A stretch of 64,000 nucleotides of DNA from Dicaeum eximium (Eukaryota > Chordata > Aves > Passeriformes > Dicaeidae). A program made the translations under genes and the position numbers. The DNA lies in the NCBI GenBank assembly GCA_013396995.1, contig VWZP01006690.1, forward strand, positions 1,512,879 through 1,576,878, given 5' to 3'. This document shows positions 11,101-25,000 of this stretch, in pieces. Numbering within the stretch: position 1 is the stretch's first letter; every line of letters starts with the position of its first letter. The notes under the pieces are model-generated. The model made no database searches. It was not told the origin of the DNA and saw nothing but the letters and a program-made list of their open reading frames with translations.

Positions 11101-14100
11101 AAACAAAAATACAAACCTGCAATTTCCCCCGTCTCCCTGTCAAAGAGCAAAAATTCTGAAGCAAAGTATCTGTATTTAGGGGCTGCTCCTGCTGCTGGTG
11201 ATGAGCAGAGCAAGCCTCCCCACCTCCAGGGCATTCAGAAAGCACCAGGAACTGTCTGTGTCACTAGTGAAGCTGCAATCAGGAGCTGAGTTGAGTGAGC
11301 AGCCCCGTGTGCCCAGATCAGAGCAGAGTCACCCAGAGAGAGCCCAGAGCTGGAGCGTGTGCTCCTCTTGAAGGGCAGTGCCAAGAGACAGAGCCTGGCT
11401 GGCGCTGTCACAGAAGGAGGGGACATTGTCACTCCTGGAGGACAGTGGTAGCTTCACTGCTTCCAGTTCCTGAGTTCTCTCTGCCTCTCAGGCTGTTTCT
11501 GTCCAAAGAAAAGTTTGACAGTTTTGTCAAATCCCAAATTGGTCCCAAAGCCACGTTTCTTTTGAACACTTCAAATTAAACAGATTGTACTGATATTACC
11601 TACATAATCTTAATATTACATAATCTTCTTGTTTTCCTTGCTCTAAGTGTGCCCTTGGCATGCTGTGCAGCTGCCTGCAGGGCAATCAATTCAGTTTGTG
11701 GGTTGTGTGTCTCTTCCTTAGTACTGCTGCATGATACAGGGAAATCCTTTCTCTCAACATCCCGGCTCTAATTCCCTGGAAAATTTGCATCTGGGCTTCA
11801 AGGCCTGTGTCAGTGAGGGTGAAAAGTGCCCTGTAACCACCTAAAACAGTGAGGCCATCCAGGCTGTCCTCTAGCACTGCCCACACCTACAGAAAGAGCT
11901 GCAGGGAGGAACCACTGACTCTTCCCAGTTCTCTCCTGGCCCCGTGCCAAAAGCCACCACAGGCACAGTCAGGGATGTCACAGCACCTGAGATGTGGCAT
12001 CCCTACAGGTGATGGCCCAGGAGCTCATTGGCACTGTCAGCACAGCTCAGGATGCACAGAGGTGCCTGTGAAGGAGCACAAGAATGAGTTTGGATTAAGA
12101 TTCTTGAGAACTTTCTTCATATTTAAAAGAAAAAAAAAACTAACAAGACCTCATACAACAGATACAGAGGAGGTAAGTAAGATAAGAATAAAACTGGCAT
12201 GTACATGAAGGTAAAAAGGAGAAGGGGACTGTAAGAGAGGGACTGATGTGCTCCTCTGACTTTTAGGGGCTGCAAGGCACATTAAAAGCAAAACAAACAT
12301 GATTGATTTTCTCTGTTATTGATCTTTTAGTCACAGGGACTCCAAGTGTTCTCAGGAAAGAATCTACTGGTATGGCTCACAGAAAAAGGGAATCTAAATC
12401 AGGAGAGCAAAACCTGAAAATACAGAGCCAAGACAAAGTGTACTTCTGAAGGACAAAATCCACTGCCTCATTTTTGCAGGCTGCACCTCTCACAGGCCTG
12501 GCTTGGTTTTCTTTGCTTTCTTTACTCTTTCCACCACCACTTCCAAAATTGTTTCTGAGCTCAGCTCCAGCTCACAGTGTGTGGAAAGGGAATGCAAATC
12601 AAAGAGCACTTTCTCAGCCTTGTTACAGACAGCCTGTGGAACACAAATGTCTGAGGCATCCTGGCAGGTTGGTTTGTTTGTTTGTTGGAAGTGGGTTTCA
12701 TTTTCATCAGAAAATCTCCTCCAGATTCATCAGAAATCAGCTCCATCCCAGCTGTGGATACCCACACATCTGAAGGGCACAAACAACATCATTCTCTAAT
12801 CAGGCCCATTTATGATAAGCCCCAAAAATTTCATCCAGCAATTCCTACATCAAGCCCTAAATCCTATTTAAGCAAAAGTTTATTCTTTACATAAAGGTTG
12901 CTGCATCAATACTGACGCCATGGAACTCTGCCTGAAGTTCTTCTGATTCCCTTTATAAGTCCTACATGTCACATCATGGAGGCAACCATGACAACAAACC
13001 CACTGAAAAAGCAAACTATTTTCTGTCACTAGAGAGAACTATCATTACATCTCACTCTAAGATTTGATGTAGGACTAATAGCAAGGCACTGTGGAAAACT
13101 TACATCAAAGCTGTCCTTCAAAATTCTCTTTTTTCCCTACCCTGAGAAAAATTAAGCTTTAAATTCATAATAGGTGCTTTTTCAAAGGACATAAAATGAA
13201 TACACAATTCCATGATACTTTGTCAATTTTATATTTTTACAGTCCTTATTAGATTTCATCAATTAAAAATTAGCACTATATTGCTAACAGATTCCTGTAG
13301 GGGTTGCAATAAAAATAAATTCGATAATAAACTTATTTAATTATTTTACATGGTCAATGTCATTGATGGGATTATGGCTCTGTCTTTTAAGGGAGTTTCA
13401 TAACTGTCATTTTAGGCTCTTTCTTCACATCACAAACTGGCCTGTGGTAATGGCACTTTCAAGGTGATACTTCAGGGTTTCCCACTTTCTTAGATCATCT
13501 CTCTTCTTCAGATACAAGCTAATGGTTTATTTCAGGAATATGACAAGCCAGATAATCACAGATTTACAAGAGAAGGCAAGAACATTTTTGGAAGGAAAAC
13601 AGAGCCTTGGGTAATGGAAAGAGATCAGGAGAGAAAATATCAAGTCATTAGGGGAAAAAAACAGGGATATGATCACAACCTTCCAAGACAAGAAGAAGGT
13701 TGCCTGGGAAGAAAATATCACTCTGTGGAAAAAAAAAAAAAACAAACAATTCCCTTTGGAGAAATGTCAAGACCCTACTAATGGATGAAGTGGAGATCTG
13801 GGAGAGAATCCAGACTGGTGGAAAATCGGGCTGGACCTTTGGAGGAGAGAACTGGACCTTTGGAAAGAAGCACAAAAATTTCCTGGACAGTAAAATCATT
13901 CACAAAAGAGAATAGCTGAAACCAAAGATGAGGCACTCACATGCTTACAGTGAATTCCACCTTGTAAAGCTTTGACTGCCCTTGAAATCCTCAGCCCTTT
14001 CTGTTAACAGCCTCTGTTTCCTCTGATGTGACTACACAAATTGTGTCAACAGTCTCTGTTTCCTCTGATGTGATCTGCCTGGTCCTAACTCACCAACAGG

Positions 14101-15186
14101 TGGATAATATTGCTAAATTTTTATCTCCATCAAGTACATTAAACATCGAATTTCTACTTTTCTAAATGAAATGCCACCAAAGTTTTGTTAATGTTAGTAA
14201 TTCTCTTTCATTACAAATCAGTGAAAGTGGTGAATATACTTTGTCTGATTTCTTTTACATTGAAAGTTAACTCCAAAAAATTTTGGATTTCTGACCGCTG
14301 TTTCACATGAGGGGGTCTGGGGCACTGTCTGTACATGAGACATGTGCATGCACAGACCTTCCTACTCAAAGAGGGGCACAGGGATGAACCCAGCAAATAC
14401 TGGGAGACTGAAGAAGACAGTGCTTAGAAATAATCATGATTTCACTGCTCAGAGTCCCATAATGGTATTCATTCTCTAGAAGTTATCCAAATACTCACTT
14501 ATGCATTCATTCCATTCCAAAGTTACAAAAATCAGGTTTATGAATCCACACGCTCCCTACGTTTTTACAGTTCCCAGGTCTGACAAAATATTTTAGAATA
14601 AATGAAAAGTGGAGAGAAGAGGAGAGAAAATGCAATGGGAAAAGGATGTAAGTCAGTCTGGTGAACACAAAAATGACAGACAGAAACCATTTTTATGGTG
14701 CAGCTGAGCTGACTGCAGAGGGTGCTTTGACCTCTGCAGGGCCTGGGCGCTCACAGATTCCTACAACTGCATTGTACATTCCCCTGAAATCACATCTATT
14801 CTTCCAAGAAAGGAATGCAGCTGATTTTCCCTCCCTCATACTCCACATGAGCTCTGGTAATGGAGCATTAATACTGAGCCTTGCAGAGGAGCCATCCCAG
14901 TTGCACAACAGACCATTTTCTCTCCTGCATTCACCGTGTCTCTCTTTGAGATAATTCCACAAACTGTTGCTCTCAGTGAGGGAGTAAACCACTGATTTTT
15001 TGGTGTTTGTTCACTCATATTAGCCTGAGGTGATGCAGATGTCAGGCCTAATGACATAACCCAAAACCTGCTCTGAAACCTCTGTGCTGAGCAGCTGCCA
15101 AAGCAGCAACATTGGGATCAGCAGGTCTGTGATGGGCACAAAAATATTCCACATTAACATGCTGCAGAATATTTTAAAACAAACAT
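5137..15186. other. No gene seen; long stretch of mostly unique sequence
   Basis: I find no recognisable protein, RNA gene or intact mobile element in this stretch. Local structure includes a small duplicated word (GGAGAACCATCTCTTTTG region) near 10060-10110, an AT-rich block at about 13190-13350, and purine-rich sequence at 13520-13910 with a short GGACCTTTGGA duplication (13835-13862). There is also the tandem duplication listed at 14003-14073. The AT-rich block is rich in AATAAA and TTAAT words and could be conserved regulatory DNA, but that is a guess. Confidence 0.45.
14003..14073. repeat. Two-copy 42-bp tandem duplication
   Basis: A 29-bp core is present at 14003-14031 and again at 14045-14073. 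The shared part includes CTCTGTTTCCTCTGATGTGA, and only two bases differ across the 29. The offset is 42 bp. It looks like a simple local duplication with slight divergence. No function is evident. Confidence 0.85.
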
Positions 15187-15270
15187 AAGAATCATTAAAT
15201 ACTTTAGGCTAAGCCCTTTGGAGGGCATCTGGCCCAACCCCATGCTAAAAGCAGGGCTGACTCCAAAATG
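15187..15270 (-). mobile_element. Short CR1 LINE 3'-end fragment
   Basis: The plus strand shows AAGAATCATT followed by GGAGGGCATCTGGCCCAACC and then a CTAAAAGCAGGGCTGACT-like segment. This order matches the reverse complement of the 3' untranslated end of bird CR1 elements, as I recall the consensus. The element would lie on the minus strand, 5'-truncated as is usual for LINEs. The fragment is diverged and its upper limit is uncertain. Confidence 0.5.
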
Positions 15271-15300
15271 AGATTTACACTAGAATTAGGGACATGACAC

Positions 15301-18300
15301 CACAGGAAGGATTTCAAAGTACTCAAAAGGTTCTCCAGATTATCATGTACAGTTCATGGGTTTTTGATTATGCTGAAACTCCCACCACATATGTGCACTG
15401 CAAAATATGAGCACACTGGTTTATTTCCTTCAGGCTTTCTCCCTTTGCTTCAGGAAAATAAAAGTGGCTTACATTGACTTCAAGACCTTAATGGATTTCT
15501 TCAGTCTTCTGGGAGAGAGAGAAATTAATTCCTGAATGTTCACATAAGAAAAATGATGTTTTATCAACTGTTGGTGAGTTGTGAAGGAGAAACAAAATGG
15601 AATTAATGAAAGAAATAGATTGTCCCCAGATATACAGGAGACTATGGACAATGCTGTGAAGACTTATGTTCTATGGGAATGAGATTAGGACATAAAATAT
15701 ACAAATAAAAAGATATAAAAATTATATACCTAGAATGGGTCAATAGTGCATAACCATAGAAAATGTTAAGACTTAAGCAGTTTTTAAGACAAAAAGAACA
15801 TAAAATACAGGCAATTAATGCACTGAAATGAAAAAAAAGATCAGTCTGGTTCACTTCAAAGCCAAAAAGAAAAAGCATTTTTTAAAAATCCTCATTTAGC
15901 CCGGTGGACAATCCAAACATCAAAGGAAAACAGAAGGAAAACCACCAAAATAGCAGAGAACAACCAAGATGAGAAATTTTATTATCAGACCTGACATGAC
16001 CACATAGTAAGAGCTTTTAGTCCTGCACAACTCAGCTCAAGGAATATCATTTGGAAAACTACTTCAGCAAATCAGTAACTGCTGTGGAAACAAAGTCTCC
16101 CTTTAGAAAAGAATTCAGCCTTGAACTTTCAGTCATGAAGAACCACACATTTTGGCTAATACCGAATTATTTTGAGAGTATACCTCTTGTTTTCTGAAGG
16201 GGAAATCCTGATAAACATCCATGACACCTACTCAGACAAATACAAATTCCTGAAGTGGCTCTAAAACACAGCATTTCATAATCCAAATGTCAGCGGGGGC
16301 TGGTCCATATAAGAAATTGAATTGCTGTTCACTCAGCGATGTGAATTTTCAAAATTAGTCCAAAAGTGACTTAGGGAGAGATTCATTACTGAAGAATGTG
16401 CCTGTTCCACATATTTCTTGATCATGAGGACATCATTAACATGATTGAAGAAAATCTTTCCCTCCCTGGAATATATTTAGCAGCAAATTTCTCATACTTG
16501 TCCCAACACCTACACAGGCTGCACTGCTCAGTGAGGACACGGCTCCAACCACCAGCCTGTGACTGTAGCTGCAGCAGAGGATCAACCAAAGCCAGTGCAA
16601 ATCCTCCTGTTTTCAGTATCTAAATTATTTACTCCATGGACAAGAGGAATGAAGCCCAGAGCGATGGAATAGTGGTGGGTGTTTCATTAATGCTGATCCA
16701 GAGCAGGAGAGCAGATGTGATGTCTGATGGATGGAGATGGGTTGATGGAGAGAGCTCTGAGCAAGGCAAGAAAGAGGAGCCAGAAACGAGGCCAGATGTA
16801 AACAAAGCTGCAGGAATTGCCCTATAGAACAATAATATATATAAAAAAGAGGGCATTTAGTAAATCATACACAGGATGTGACTGCTGATTTGACAGGCAT
16901 TTGGGAAACAAAACAATTTCAATTTTCAGACGCTGTGAGTCAAGCTGAGGACTGTGAACTCATCTGTGTAGGAGAGGAAGCTGAGAGAGGAGCTGGGGGA
17001 TGAGTGGGATCACTTCTTTGCTTCAGGAACTGCCTTCTGGATATTCCAGGCTGACACATTTTGTTTTGACATATTCTGTCATTTTTTGTCACTTGTATCA
17101 TGTTACATTGTCTCCTGGACCGTAATTAAGTTTGACAGAGGAAAACAGACCAGCTGAGGCTTAACATGATGTGGCAGCTAATAGATATGCATATTTGTCA
17201 ATTGTTTTGCTAAATAAACCTCCCTGACAATAGACTCTGGAAAGGACAAAGGAAAAAAAGAGAAGGAGCTCTCTGCTTTGTAGGGAAATAGGAGAAGTAA
17301 CTAAAGTTGCTGGAACTCTCTTGAGTCTCCATGTTTCCATGCACAAAGAGAGGCAGGTGCTGCTGTTTGGATCCAATTCATTGTTCCCATGGAAGAGATA
17401 AAGGCAAGTAAAGCTGCAGAGCCTCATTGCCTTCACCCCTCCCAAGCCCAGCCTCTGCCATGCTGCACCAGAGAATCCATCAGCCGTGTGCAAGCACTTC
17501 CCAGGAGGGAAATCTCTTCTGGCAGTGACTCCCTGGGCATTGAGCACTGCCCAGCTTCACCTGGCTCCCAGTGAGAGGATCCCCTGGCTCAGGAAATGCT
17601 CCAGAGCAGGCAGCAGCAGACAGAGCACGTTCTGGATGTTCTGCTGTGCACCTGCAGGGGCTGTGTGCCCAGCTCAGGTCACTGCTCCTGCCCAGAGGAG
17701 CTCCAAGGGCTCCCACAGGGGCACTGGGGTCAGGAGCTCTGTGCTGCCCTGCACCCAGCGGGGCTGGGGGCTCAGCCTGACTACAGACAGAAACTCACAA
17801 CACAAACCAAGAGGGGTGTCCTTGCTTTGGGTAGGACAAGGTGGAATTTAGAGCGACATCTCTGTTTAGCTCAGAAATTCAGAGAGCACGATCCACAGAA
17901 AACTCGGCTGCAGTAGTTTGGCTCAGCTCCACAAGCTTTGACTGCACGTGGCTAATTTAGTCAGTCCCACAGGAAATCTCACTCCATGCCATTCTAAGAA
18001 ACTCCACTATTTCTCTAGGTCTGCCCAGTAACATTTCTCACTTAAGCAGGACCCTAATTAGACCTAGCATACACCCTATTAACTGTAACTGGGAGGGACA
18101 TTCAAAGTCTCTCTCACAAGAAAGCTGTGCTGACCACTGAGATGGCCCTGCAGTGATCTGGACATCAGCAAGAGACAGAGATGTTTCTTCAGCTCTTCCT
18201 AACATTTTCTAGGAACTGATCATGTAGCTGTTATAAAGAGAAGGTATCTTCTACAGTGAGGCTATTCTCTTAGGAAAATAGCTTTCTCCTTAGTTTAACA

Positions 18301-21300
18301 GATTAATTCTTTAATCTCTCTCAACTCTTGACCTTCATTCAGATTTACATGTTCTTAAGTGGTACCCAGAGCAGCTGGATACAGAAGATAGGAGGGTGTT
18401 AATAGGGAATCCTAAAAGGTTGTGTTTGGGTGGCAGCACGTACATAGTGCAGTTGGGAGGGGAAATCACACTAGTTTCCTTGAAACTTACACAAAACTAG
18501 ATTCAGAATTCATTTTACATCAGGTTTTATCATTGCACCATCATCATATTGCGTTCAACAAGCACATCCATGAGAAGCTGAGGTGCTCCTGGAAGATGCT
18601 GAACGTTCTCAGGTCCAACATCAGTGGGAGCTCTCTAGAGATGGTGGCTGGCCCTGCACACTGTGAAAGCCAGAGTCTCAAGTCACAGTATCACAACTTA
18701 ATTTCTGCTGTGTAATTAAATTGGTACAGTTTAAGTCACAAAACAGTTTAAAATGAGCAGCAGTAAATTTTGCTATAAACGTTTGTGCTTCAGTATTGAT
18801 TGCTTCCATTATAAATACTGCACACCAGATTCTCCTCTGTGTAACTCCAGGGAATACTCTCCAGGAGTTGCCCTAGAGATAAATTATATTTTACCACCTT
18901 TGCATGGTCAAAGAGCTCCTATTTACTACTGTGAGCACTGTAAAAATGGCCTGATCTGCATCATGGCTGTCTTGCAGCAAAAAGGAACAGAGTGAATGTG
19001 GTACAGGTGAGATGTGGTGACACCAGCTCTGCAGGTGTCATCCCACACTGGTAATACCAGGTGTGGACTTCAGAGCATCTCCTGATGGATTTCAGACTCA
19101 TCTCCTCCTGGACCAAATCTGTCCATGACTGGGAATGTGAAACAGGGTAGAGTTTATTGTAACAGCTGTTTATCTGATAGATATTTACCTAATAGGGCTG
19201 TTTGAAGCTTGTTAGGGGGATGCAATAAAGAAGAATTGTGCCTTATCCCACAATGAGCTGTACTTACAGATGATCTCTATGTAATTCACCATAAAGTTAG
19301 GCCATAAACTGTTTCCCTTGGTTATTTTCTGTTTTTTCACATTGCCTACACAGAGCAGCTCAGCACAGACCTGTGCTGCTCTGTATATTGAACAGATCTT
19401 GAAACCTTCTGGCTTCATTATTCTCCTTTCCCTGATCTCTGTTGCTGGCATTTCCATATTACTTGACACAATGTTCTTGGTTTCTAAACACTTCCTTCTC
19501 TCTCTCTCTTCACAGATCTTTTGCCTGTGTGTTCCTTTACATCTTTTCCTCTTGCCCTGTCCCTGTGGCACCCACACCTCTGGACAGCTCTGCCTCTCAG
19601 GTGGGAGCAGCCTTTACACTTCTCATCTCCCAGGGGCTTGGACAGGAGGTTTTTTCTTGCAGCTGCTGCCAAATCTCACAAAGAGGCACCTCCATGCAGC
19701 TGTTGTGAGACAAGAACAGGTAACTTTGCCAAGATGTGTGTTCTGAATTAGCAAACTTGGAACTTTGAAGCACAACACCGCAGTGAAAGCAGCTCCTCTT
19801 GTGACACAGCTCAGATATTTCCTTATCCATGATATTTTTCCTCTTGTAATTCCTTGTCTACAGCTTGGTTGTGGCACTATGTGAAAGAAAACTCTTTAAT
19901 AAAGAGCTAAAATTACAAATAAAAGCTGAAGAAGTCTTACAGACAAGAAGATTTTGTTCTTTCCATGCACATATTTTAAAGCTGATAGACTTTTGTTCTG
20001 CTTGATTTCTGTGAGATGAACATGATGTAGCTGCCAAAGATAAGGAACTGTATACTGGGAAATGAGATGCTGGAAGGTCAGAGGAAGAGTTCTTGAGCTT
20101 TGGCACTTAAAAAAAAAAAGATAAAAAATGGAAGAGAAGGCAAAGGAAACTTCAAAGGAATAAACTGGGGGGGCTGCAACTGGATGTAGACCAAACCAGC
20201 AGTGAGTTTTTTGTTTTCATGACTCATTCCCAACCTGAGCTTTGGACAGATACTTGCTTTCCTGAGGTCACACCTCATTTCAGAGCTTAAACCAGGAAGG
20301 AAATGGCCCTTCCCTTTTCCTGGGCTTTGTGAGCTTTCCCCACTCCCCAGGGGCTCCTTCCAGCACATGGGGAACACAACCCTCAACACTAGAGATAACT
20401 GAATAATTCAACAACTTTGTTGATTAGTAGTCATTTTCCTGAACTTTTCAAATTGCCAAAGTATCACTTAATGAATTCATAGAGGAGCCAAGGTTTTGGA
20501 AGTAATCAGCCTCCTCAAATGAGTTCTCAAAATGAGGTTTCTGTCATCATAGCTGTGGAGAGCAGAAAGTACCAAAGTTTGGTTTCACCTTTTCACCTGC
20601 ATAAAATTTATTCTATATCTGCTCCAGACAGCCCTTGGCCATTCTCATCCCACTTTGAACCAAACAAAAATCTTTAACTCAAGGTTGTTCCCCTTAATTT
20701 TGATTTTGGTAAAAATCTGAGGGCAGTACATTTTGAAATGCCTTTTTTTCTTCCATCCTGAAAAAAAAAAAAAAAAAAAAAAGGGACATACATTTTTACA
20801 TTTTGAGAAGAATATAAGAATATAATAGCTCAGAGAGGACTAAAATAATTTTCTTGCCTGTGGAAGTCTATTCTATTAGAAAACAAAAGTCTTTACATCT
20901 AGTCTATTAACAAATGAGATTCTTTCTTCTCTTAAGTCATAATGAAGTAATTTGGCTCCAGTCCTGACAGATGTCTGGACCCAATTGCAATTAATTGGAA
21001 GGAGGAATGGCTGAAGCTCTGGCAGGTTGAGCTGGAGCATGGAGCTGCAGCCTGAAGGATGCACCAAGCCCACGGCATCCCTGGGCCCCAAAGCCCTGGG
21101 GAGCACCAGGGGAGTCCATCACCCCCCAGAGAGGGGCACGGACCTCAGGAGATAAAACCAGGCTCTGCTGAAGCTGCAAGGTCACTGAGCTGGGCTCTGC
21201 ACAGACCCTCAGCCTGAGAGGAGCCAGCCTGAGTGCTCTCCTCAAAGCCAGGCAGATGCAGAGGTGCACCCAGGGCAGCAGAGCTCCTCAGCCAGGACCA

Positions 21301-21396
21301 TGCTGGGCACCTCAGCGGGGCCATCTCACTTTGCATAGCTCAGACTTTGGTTTGTGCTTTTCCTGCAAAGAGGGACAGAACCAGATCTTCCAATAA
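15301..21396. other. No gene seen; unique sequence with a long A run
   Basis: Frames are short and unrecognised. A run of 22 A is at 20761-20782. GC-rich patches at 17390-17800 and 21000-21330 carry overlapping open frames in several frames, as expected from low stop density. No CpG island is apparent. Confidence 0.45.
20761..20782 (+). repeat. A22 homopolymer
   Basis: There are twenty-two consecutive A residues, preceded by TTCCATCCTG. No retrocopied gene, AATAAA signal or convincing flanking duplication was found upstream, so I treat it as a simple repeat and not as the tail of a retrocopy. Confidence 0.95.
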
Positions 21397-21402
21397 ACCT
21401 CC

Positions 21403-22057
21403 TGCTGGGTTTTTTGGTGGTCCCAGCAAGAGTGGGAACCCAACCCCCTGGGCCCTTTGGAGGGGTTCCCCTGCTGAGTTCTTTGCCAAGGATGAAGAAC
21501 ATGCAGGACTCTCTTTCTTGGTCTTCAGGGTTTTGTTTATTCTTATCTTACCTTAAGTTCAGCACTGCCTGCACACCAGACTCAGCATGTGAGAAGCAAG
21601 GCACAAAATGGACCCCAAACACCCAAACCAAGGCCTTTTAAAGCTGTTTAACCCAATTACTTTCTAACACCTACTTTGTTTCTACTTTTCTACCAATAAC
21701 TCCTACTAATCCATACACGTAACTTCCACATCACTGCTTACTCTAACCAATAACTTTGTGCCACCAGTGGTACAGAAAATGGAGCTGAAGAGGGACAAGA
21801 AGGAAGAAGGGACAACACCCAAATCCTCCATCTTGTCTCCTATTCACTCTCATATTAAAATCCTAAAACCCTCAATTCTTCACCCTGTGATAAACTACTA
21901 CTACATACTACTACCTAATTCACACCTGTGTGCTCCAACTCATCCCAAAGTCTTGGCAATTCTTTCCCAGGGACAAAGGTTAAAAGCAGAGTTCTGCTGA
22001 GGGTCAGAGTTTCTTAAAACAGGCAGAGAGATATTCTCTGTGCCCTGGATTCCAACT
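21403..22057 (-). mobile_element. Solo LTR, same family as 29990-30641, antisense (655 bp)
   Basis: On the minus strand this sequence aligns along its full length with the LTR at 29990-30641. Shared blocks include the CTCAGCAGAAC/CTTTTAACCTTTGTCCCTGG segment, TATGAGAGTGAATAGG, and a TTCCCAC...AAAACCC end. By eye the copies agree at roughly nine bases in ten, with an indel-rich TAG-repeat patch in the middle. The plus-strand start is TGCTGGG. The other end has decayed to TTCCAACT. A CCTCC pentamer lies directly outside both ends (21398-21402 and 22058-22062), consistent with a target-site duplication. The TATA box of its partner is changed here to TTTAAAA (21636-21642). No internal retroviral genes are present. 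Confidence 0.88.
21536..21541 (-). terminator. Poly(A) signal of the antisense LTR
   Basis: The minus strand reads AATAAA here, at the position that matches the AATAAA of the sister LTR (30496-30501). It would end transcripts running leftward. Confidence 0.6.
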
Positions 22058-22063
22058 CCTCCC

Positions 22064-25000
22064 TTTTCCAAATTTCAGGCTATGTTTATTTAGATGTTCA
22101 GTAAGACCAAGTTGCCGCTGTTTCCTTCATTGCCTGAATTTCATCCTTGCTTTCTGTGATCTGAAATTCACAGTTCCCCCCAGCACTGCCTTCGACAAAC
22201 CTTGTAGAAATTCCAACAATAAGGACAACAGGGTAACACAAGCAACAAATTCACAGTTACAGCTTCATGTCCATCACAGCCCACAGGTTCTGACATCTTA
22301 CACAAGCCAGTTAATGCAATGCTGTTTTTTATTACATATCACACTATCCCTGTGCCATTGACAAAAGCCTGTTCACTGAAAAGATGTTTAAAACAATTTA
22401 ACTTCTAACTTCTGTTGTAACTGTCTTCTACCATTAATTTAGAATTGTCCATATTTTATATTATTCTATTAAAAAGCAAAAAACGAAACAGGGTTGCTTT
22501 TTTTTTTCAAGGATTGAATAAATATGTCATGTTACTTCTATTTATTTAATTTGATCAAAATATTTTGAAGCTAAATTTCAGTCAAACTCAGCTGAAACCC
22601 TGTCATCTTTATATCATCTTATAAGAAGTTTGAGAGCAATGATGTGTATAGAGTAAAATAAAAATATTTGAGAATTTTTGGTGTACAGACAGAAGCAATA
22701 GACCTGAATGAACCCCTCAGCTGGGGAGAAACCTGGACTTTTTCTCTCTTGCCCAAGATTTAAGAGAAGTGGAGTGGTACCTTGTTTTCTGCACTCCCAG
22801 CAAAGGATGGTTTCACCTCACCTTTACTCCATCATTGCCACATTAAATGAGCCATGAAAGAAGCTGAGCTCAGCCTACACCCAGGCAGGTCTTAGCAACA
22901 ACTGCATGGATTGACCTAACTGTACAGATTAATTTCTCTTCAGATCCTCAGGCTCTCCTTTCTCTGTCTCTTTGGGACAATTCAGAGCTGGCAGAGACTT
23001 CCACAGTGCCTTGCAACACTGCTGCCTGAAAACAAAGTGAGACCTCCAAATGGACTGGGAATTTGGCAGGGAGGAAGAAGAACCTGAGACCAGAATTTCA
23101 AAAGAACTCATTTTAAGGCAAACCCACCACAGACACTAAATTTATTTGAAATTCTGGTTTAGAGAGAAGCTTATGCAAGTAGTTTGCATATACAGCAACT
23201 GTCATGAGAGCTGTAAGATTTGTGTTTAGGGTTCTCTAAGGATATATATGGATATATTGCACATCTCCCCAAAATTCTAACTGCTAACTCCTTTATTAAT
23301 TGTAAGAAACGTTAATATGAAGTTTCAGGGGAAATTGTGAGGCAGTTTGTGGGTTTAGGGTGATCCTTACCCCAAGATTAGAGTTTAGCCAGCTAAACAC
23401 AGAGTGCTTATCACTGCCCTCCTTTCAATGCCCATCTTGCAGGTCTGCCATTGTTTAATTATGTTTGGCTTTACATTTTCTTTTGTCAGGACAACCCATG
23501 AGAAATGGATACAGGCAAGTCACTGCTTTTATTGAGGAAAACAAAATTTATGCAGTCAAGGAATCTGAATCTGTTACAAACACAACAGTTTTGTCTCCTG
23601 AGAACAATCCTTCCATAAAGATACAAATAAATATTTTCAATTACTTTTCTGAAATAAGCACATTTTATTTACTGATGGATGCCTCATCCCTTTGCATCCC
23701 TTTTCAGCTGTAAATCTTCTGCAAGACACTGGGACAAGTGTAGCCCTGCCATCCTTCTTTGTGATTCCAACAAGAGGCTAAATGAGTCCATTATGACCAC
23801 CATGTGCTCACCAAACTATTCACACTTATTTACCAAGGTACACAGTGACTTACTGCATCTCCAGAGAAAATTACCACTCATTACTTCATGCATCAGATTA
23901 CAGCTAAATTATTGTTCTCATAGTACAAGACTCATGTTTTATTCAGATTCTAACCAGTGCATTAACTCTGCCACTCAGCCAAGATTACAGCTAAAAATAG
24001 AGAGCACATGTCCTACTTCAGAATATGTTTAACGTTACTACCACCAGCATCTCAGGTTTCACATGTGCTCAGATTGCAAGGCTTTGACCTTCAAGAGAAC
24101 TGGAAGAGTGGCAGTCAGAAATTGCCCCAAGAGGAAAAGCAAGCCTGTAGCCCTTGGCAGTTCTGCACGATGGAACCTGCACTCCTTCAGTGGAGGAGAC
24201 TGATATTGGGGTTGTTTGACTTCTCAGGAATAATGGAGCACATAGGAAGCAATAGCCATACTCCACAAGCAGCCAGGTCAAAATTAGAATATGTATATTA
24301 AAAACTTCTACAGATTCACAGCACAAAATTGCTTGAGCTGTATCCATCCTTCACCCTTGATCTGCCAGAAAATTCATGTTTCAGGTACTGGGAGTGTACA
24401 CAGAGAGAGATAAGGGAATGCCAACCTTTCTGTCTCTTGGATACAGCCAGTGGTGTTGCAAGCACTGGAGTTTAGCTGTGTCTTGGCCTTCCTCCTCACT
24501 TGTCCCCTCCTGCTCTCTTCACTCACACCAGCACTGAAGCCTTTGGAGAATTCCAGCCCTCTTCTCAGCTGGTCCTTATCTGATTCACCCCATTCCTGAT
24601 GGAACAGCTCCCCATCCAGTCCAAAGCCAGTTCCACTCATATTCCAGCCTAAATTCTGAGTCACAATACCATCAAAGCAGGGCTCGAACCAGGCTATCAA
24701 CAGAGACAGGCAAAGCACATTTTATTATCCACATATTTTATTATTCTCTTTATTATTGATACTGTTCTCAACCACTTCTGAAAGGAAGAAAAATTTTCTT
24801 AACTTTTTGTTTTTTCTACCATCATCCTTCAAATCACAACTCAGTTTTTGGCACACATGCAATTCTATTTTGACACTGAGTGCACATCAGAAATATAGTC
24901 ATTTATGGTTTAAAATATAGTTCTTTTTATTCCCTATTGAAAGAATTTTCTCTTAGGCTTTCTCTGGTGTAAAGACTTGGACATAAATGACCTGCAAAGT

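Noticed and set aside
20727..20806. TACATTTTGA repeated on both sides of the A22 run, suggesting a retrocopy with target duplication
   Set aside because: Only about 24 bases lie between the first copy and the A run, too little for a retrocopied gene. T- and A-rich words recur here by chance.
24680..24690. GGGCTCGAACC resembling a tRNA T-loop
   Set aside because: No A-box at the right distance and no cloverleaf could be drawn.
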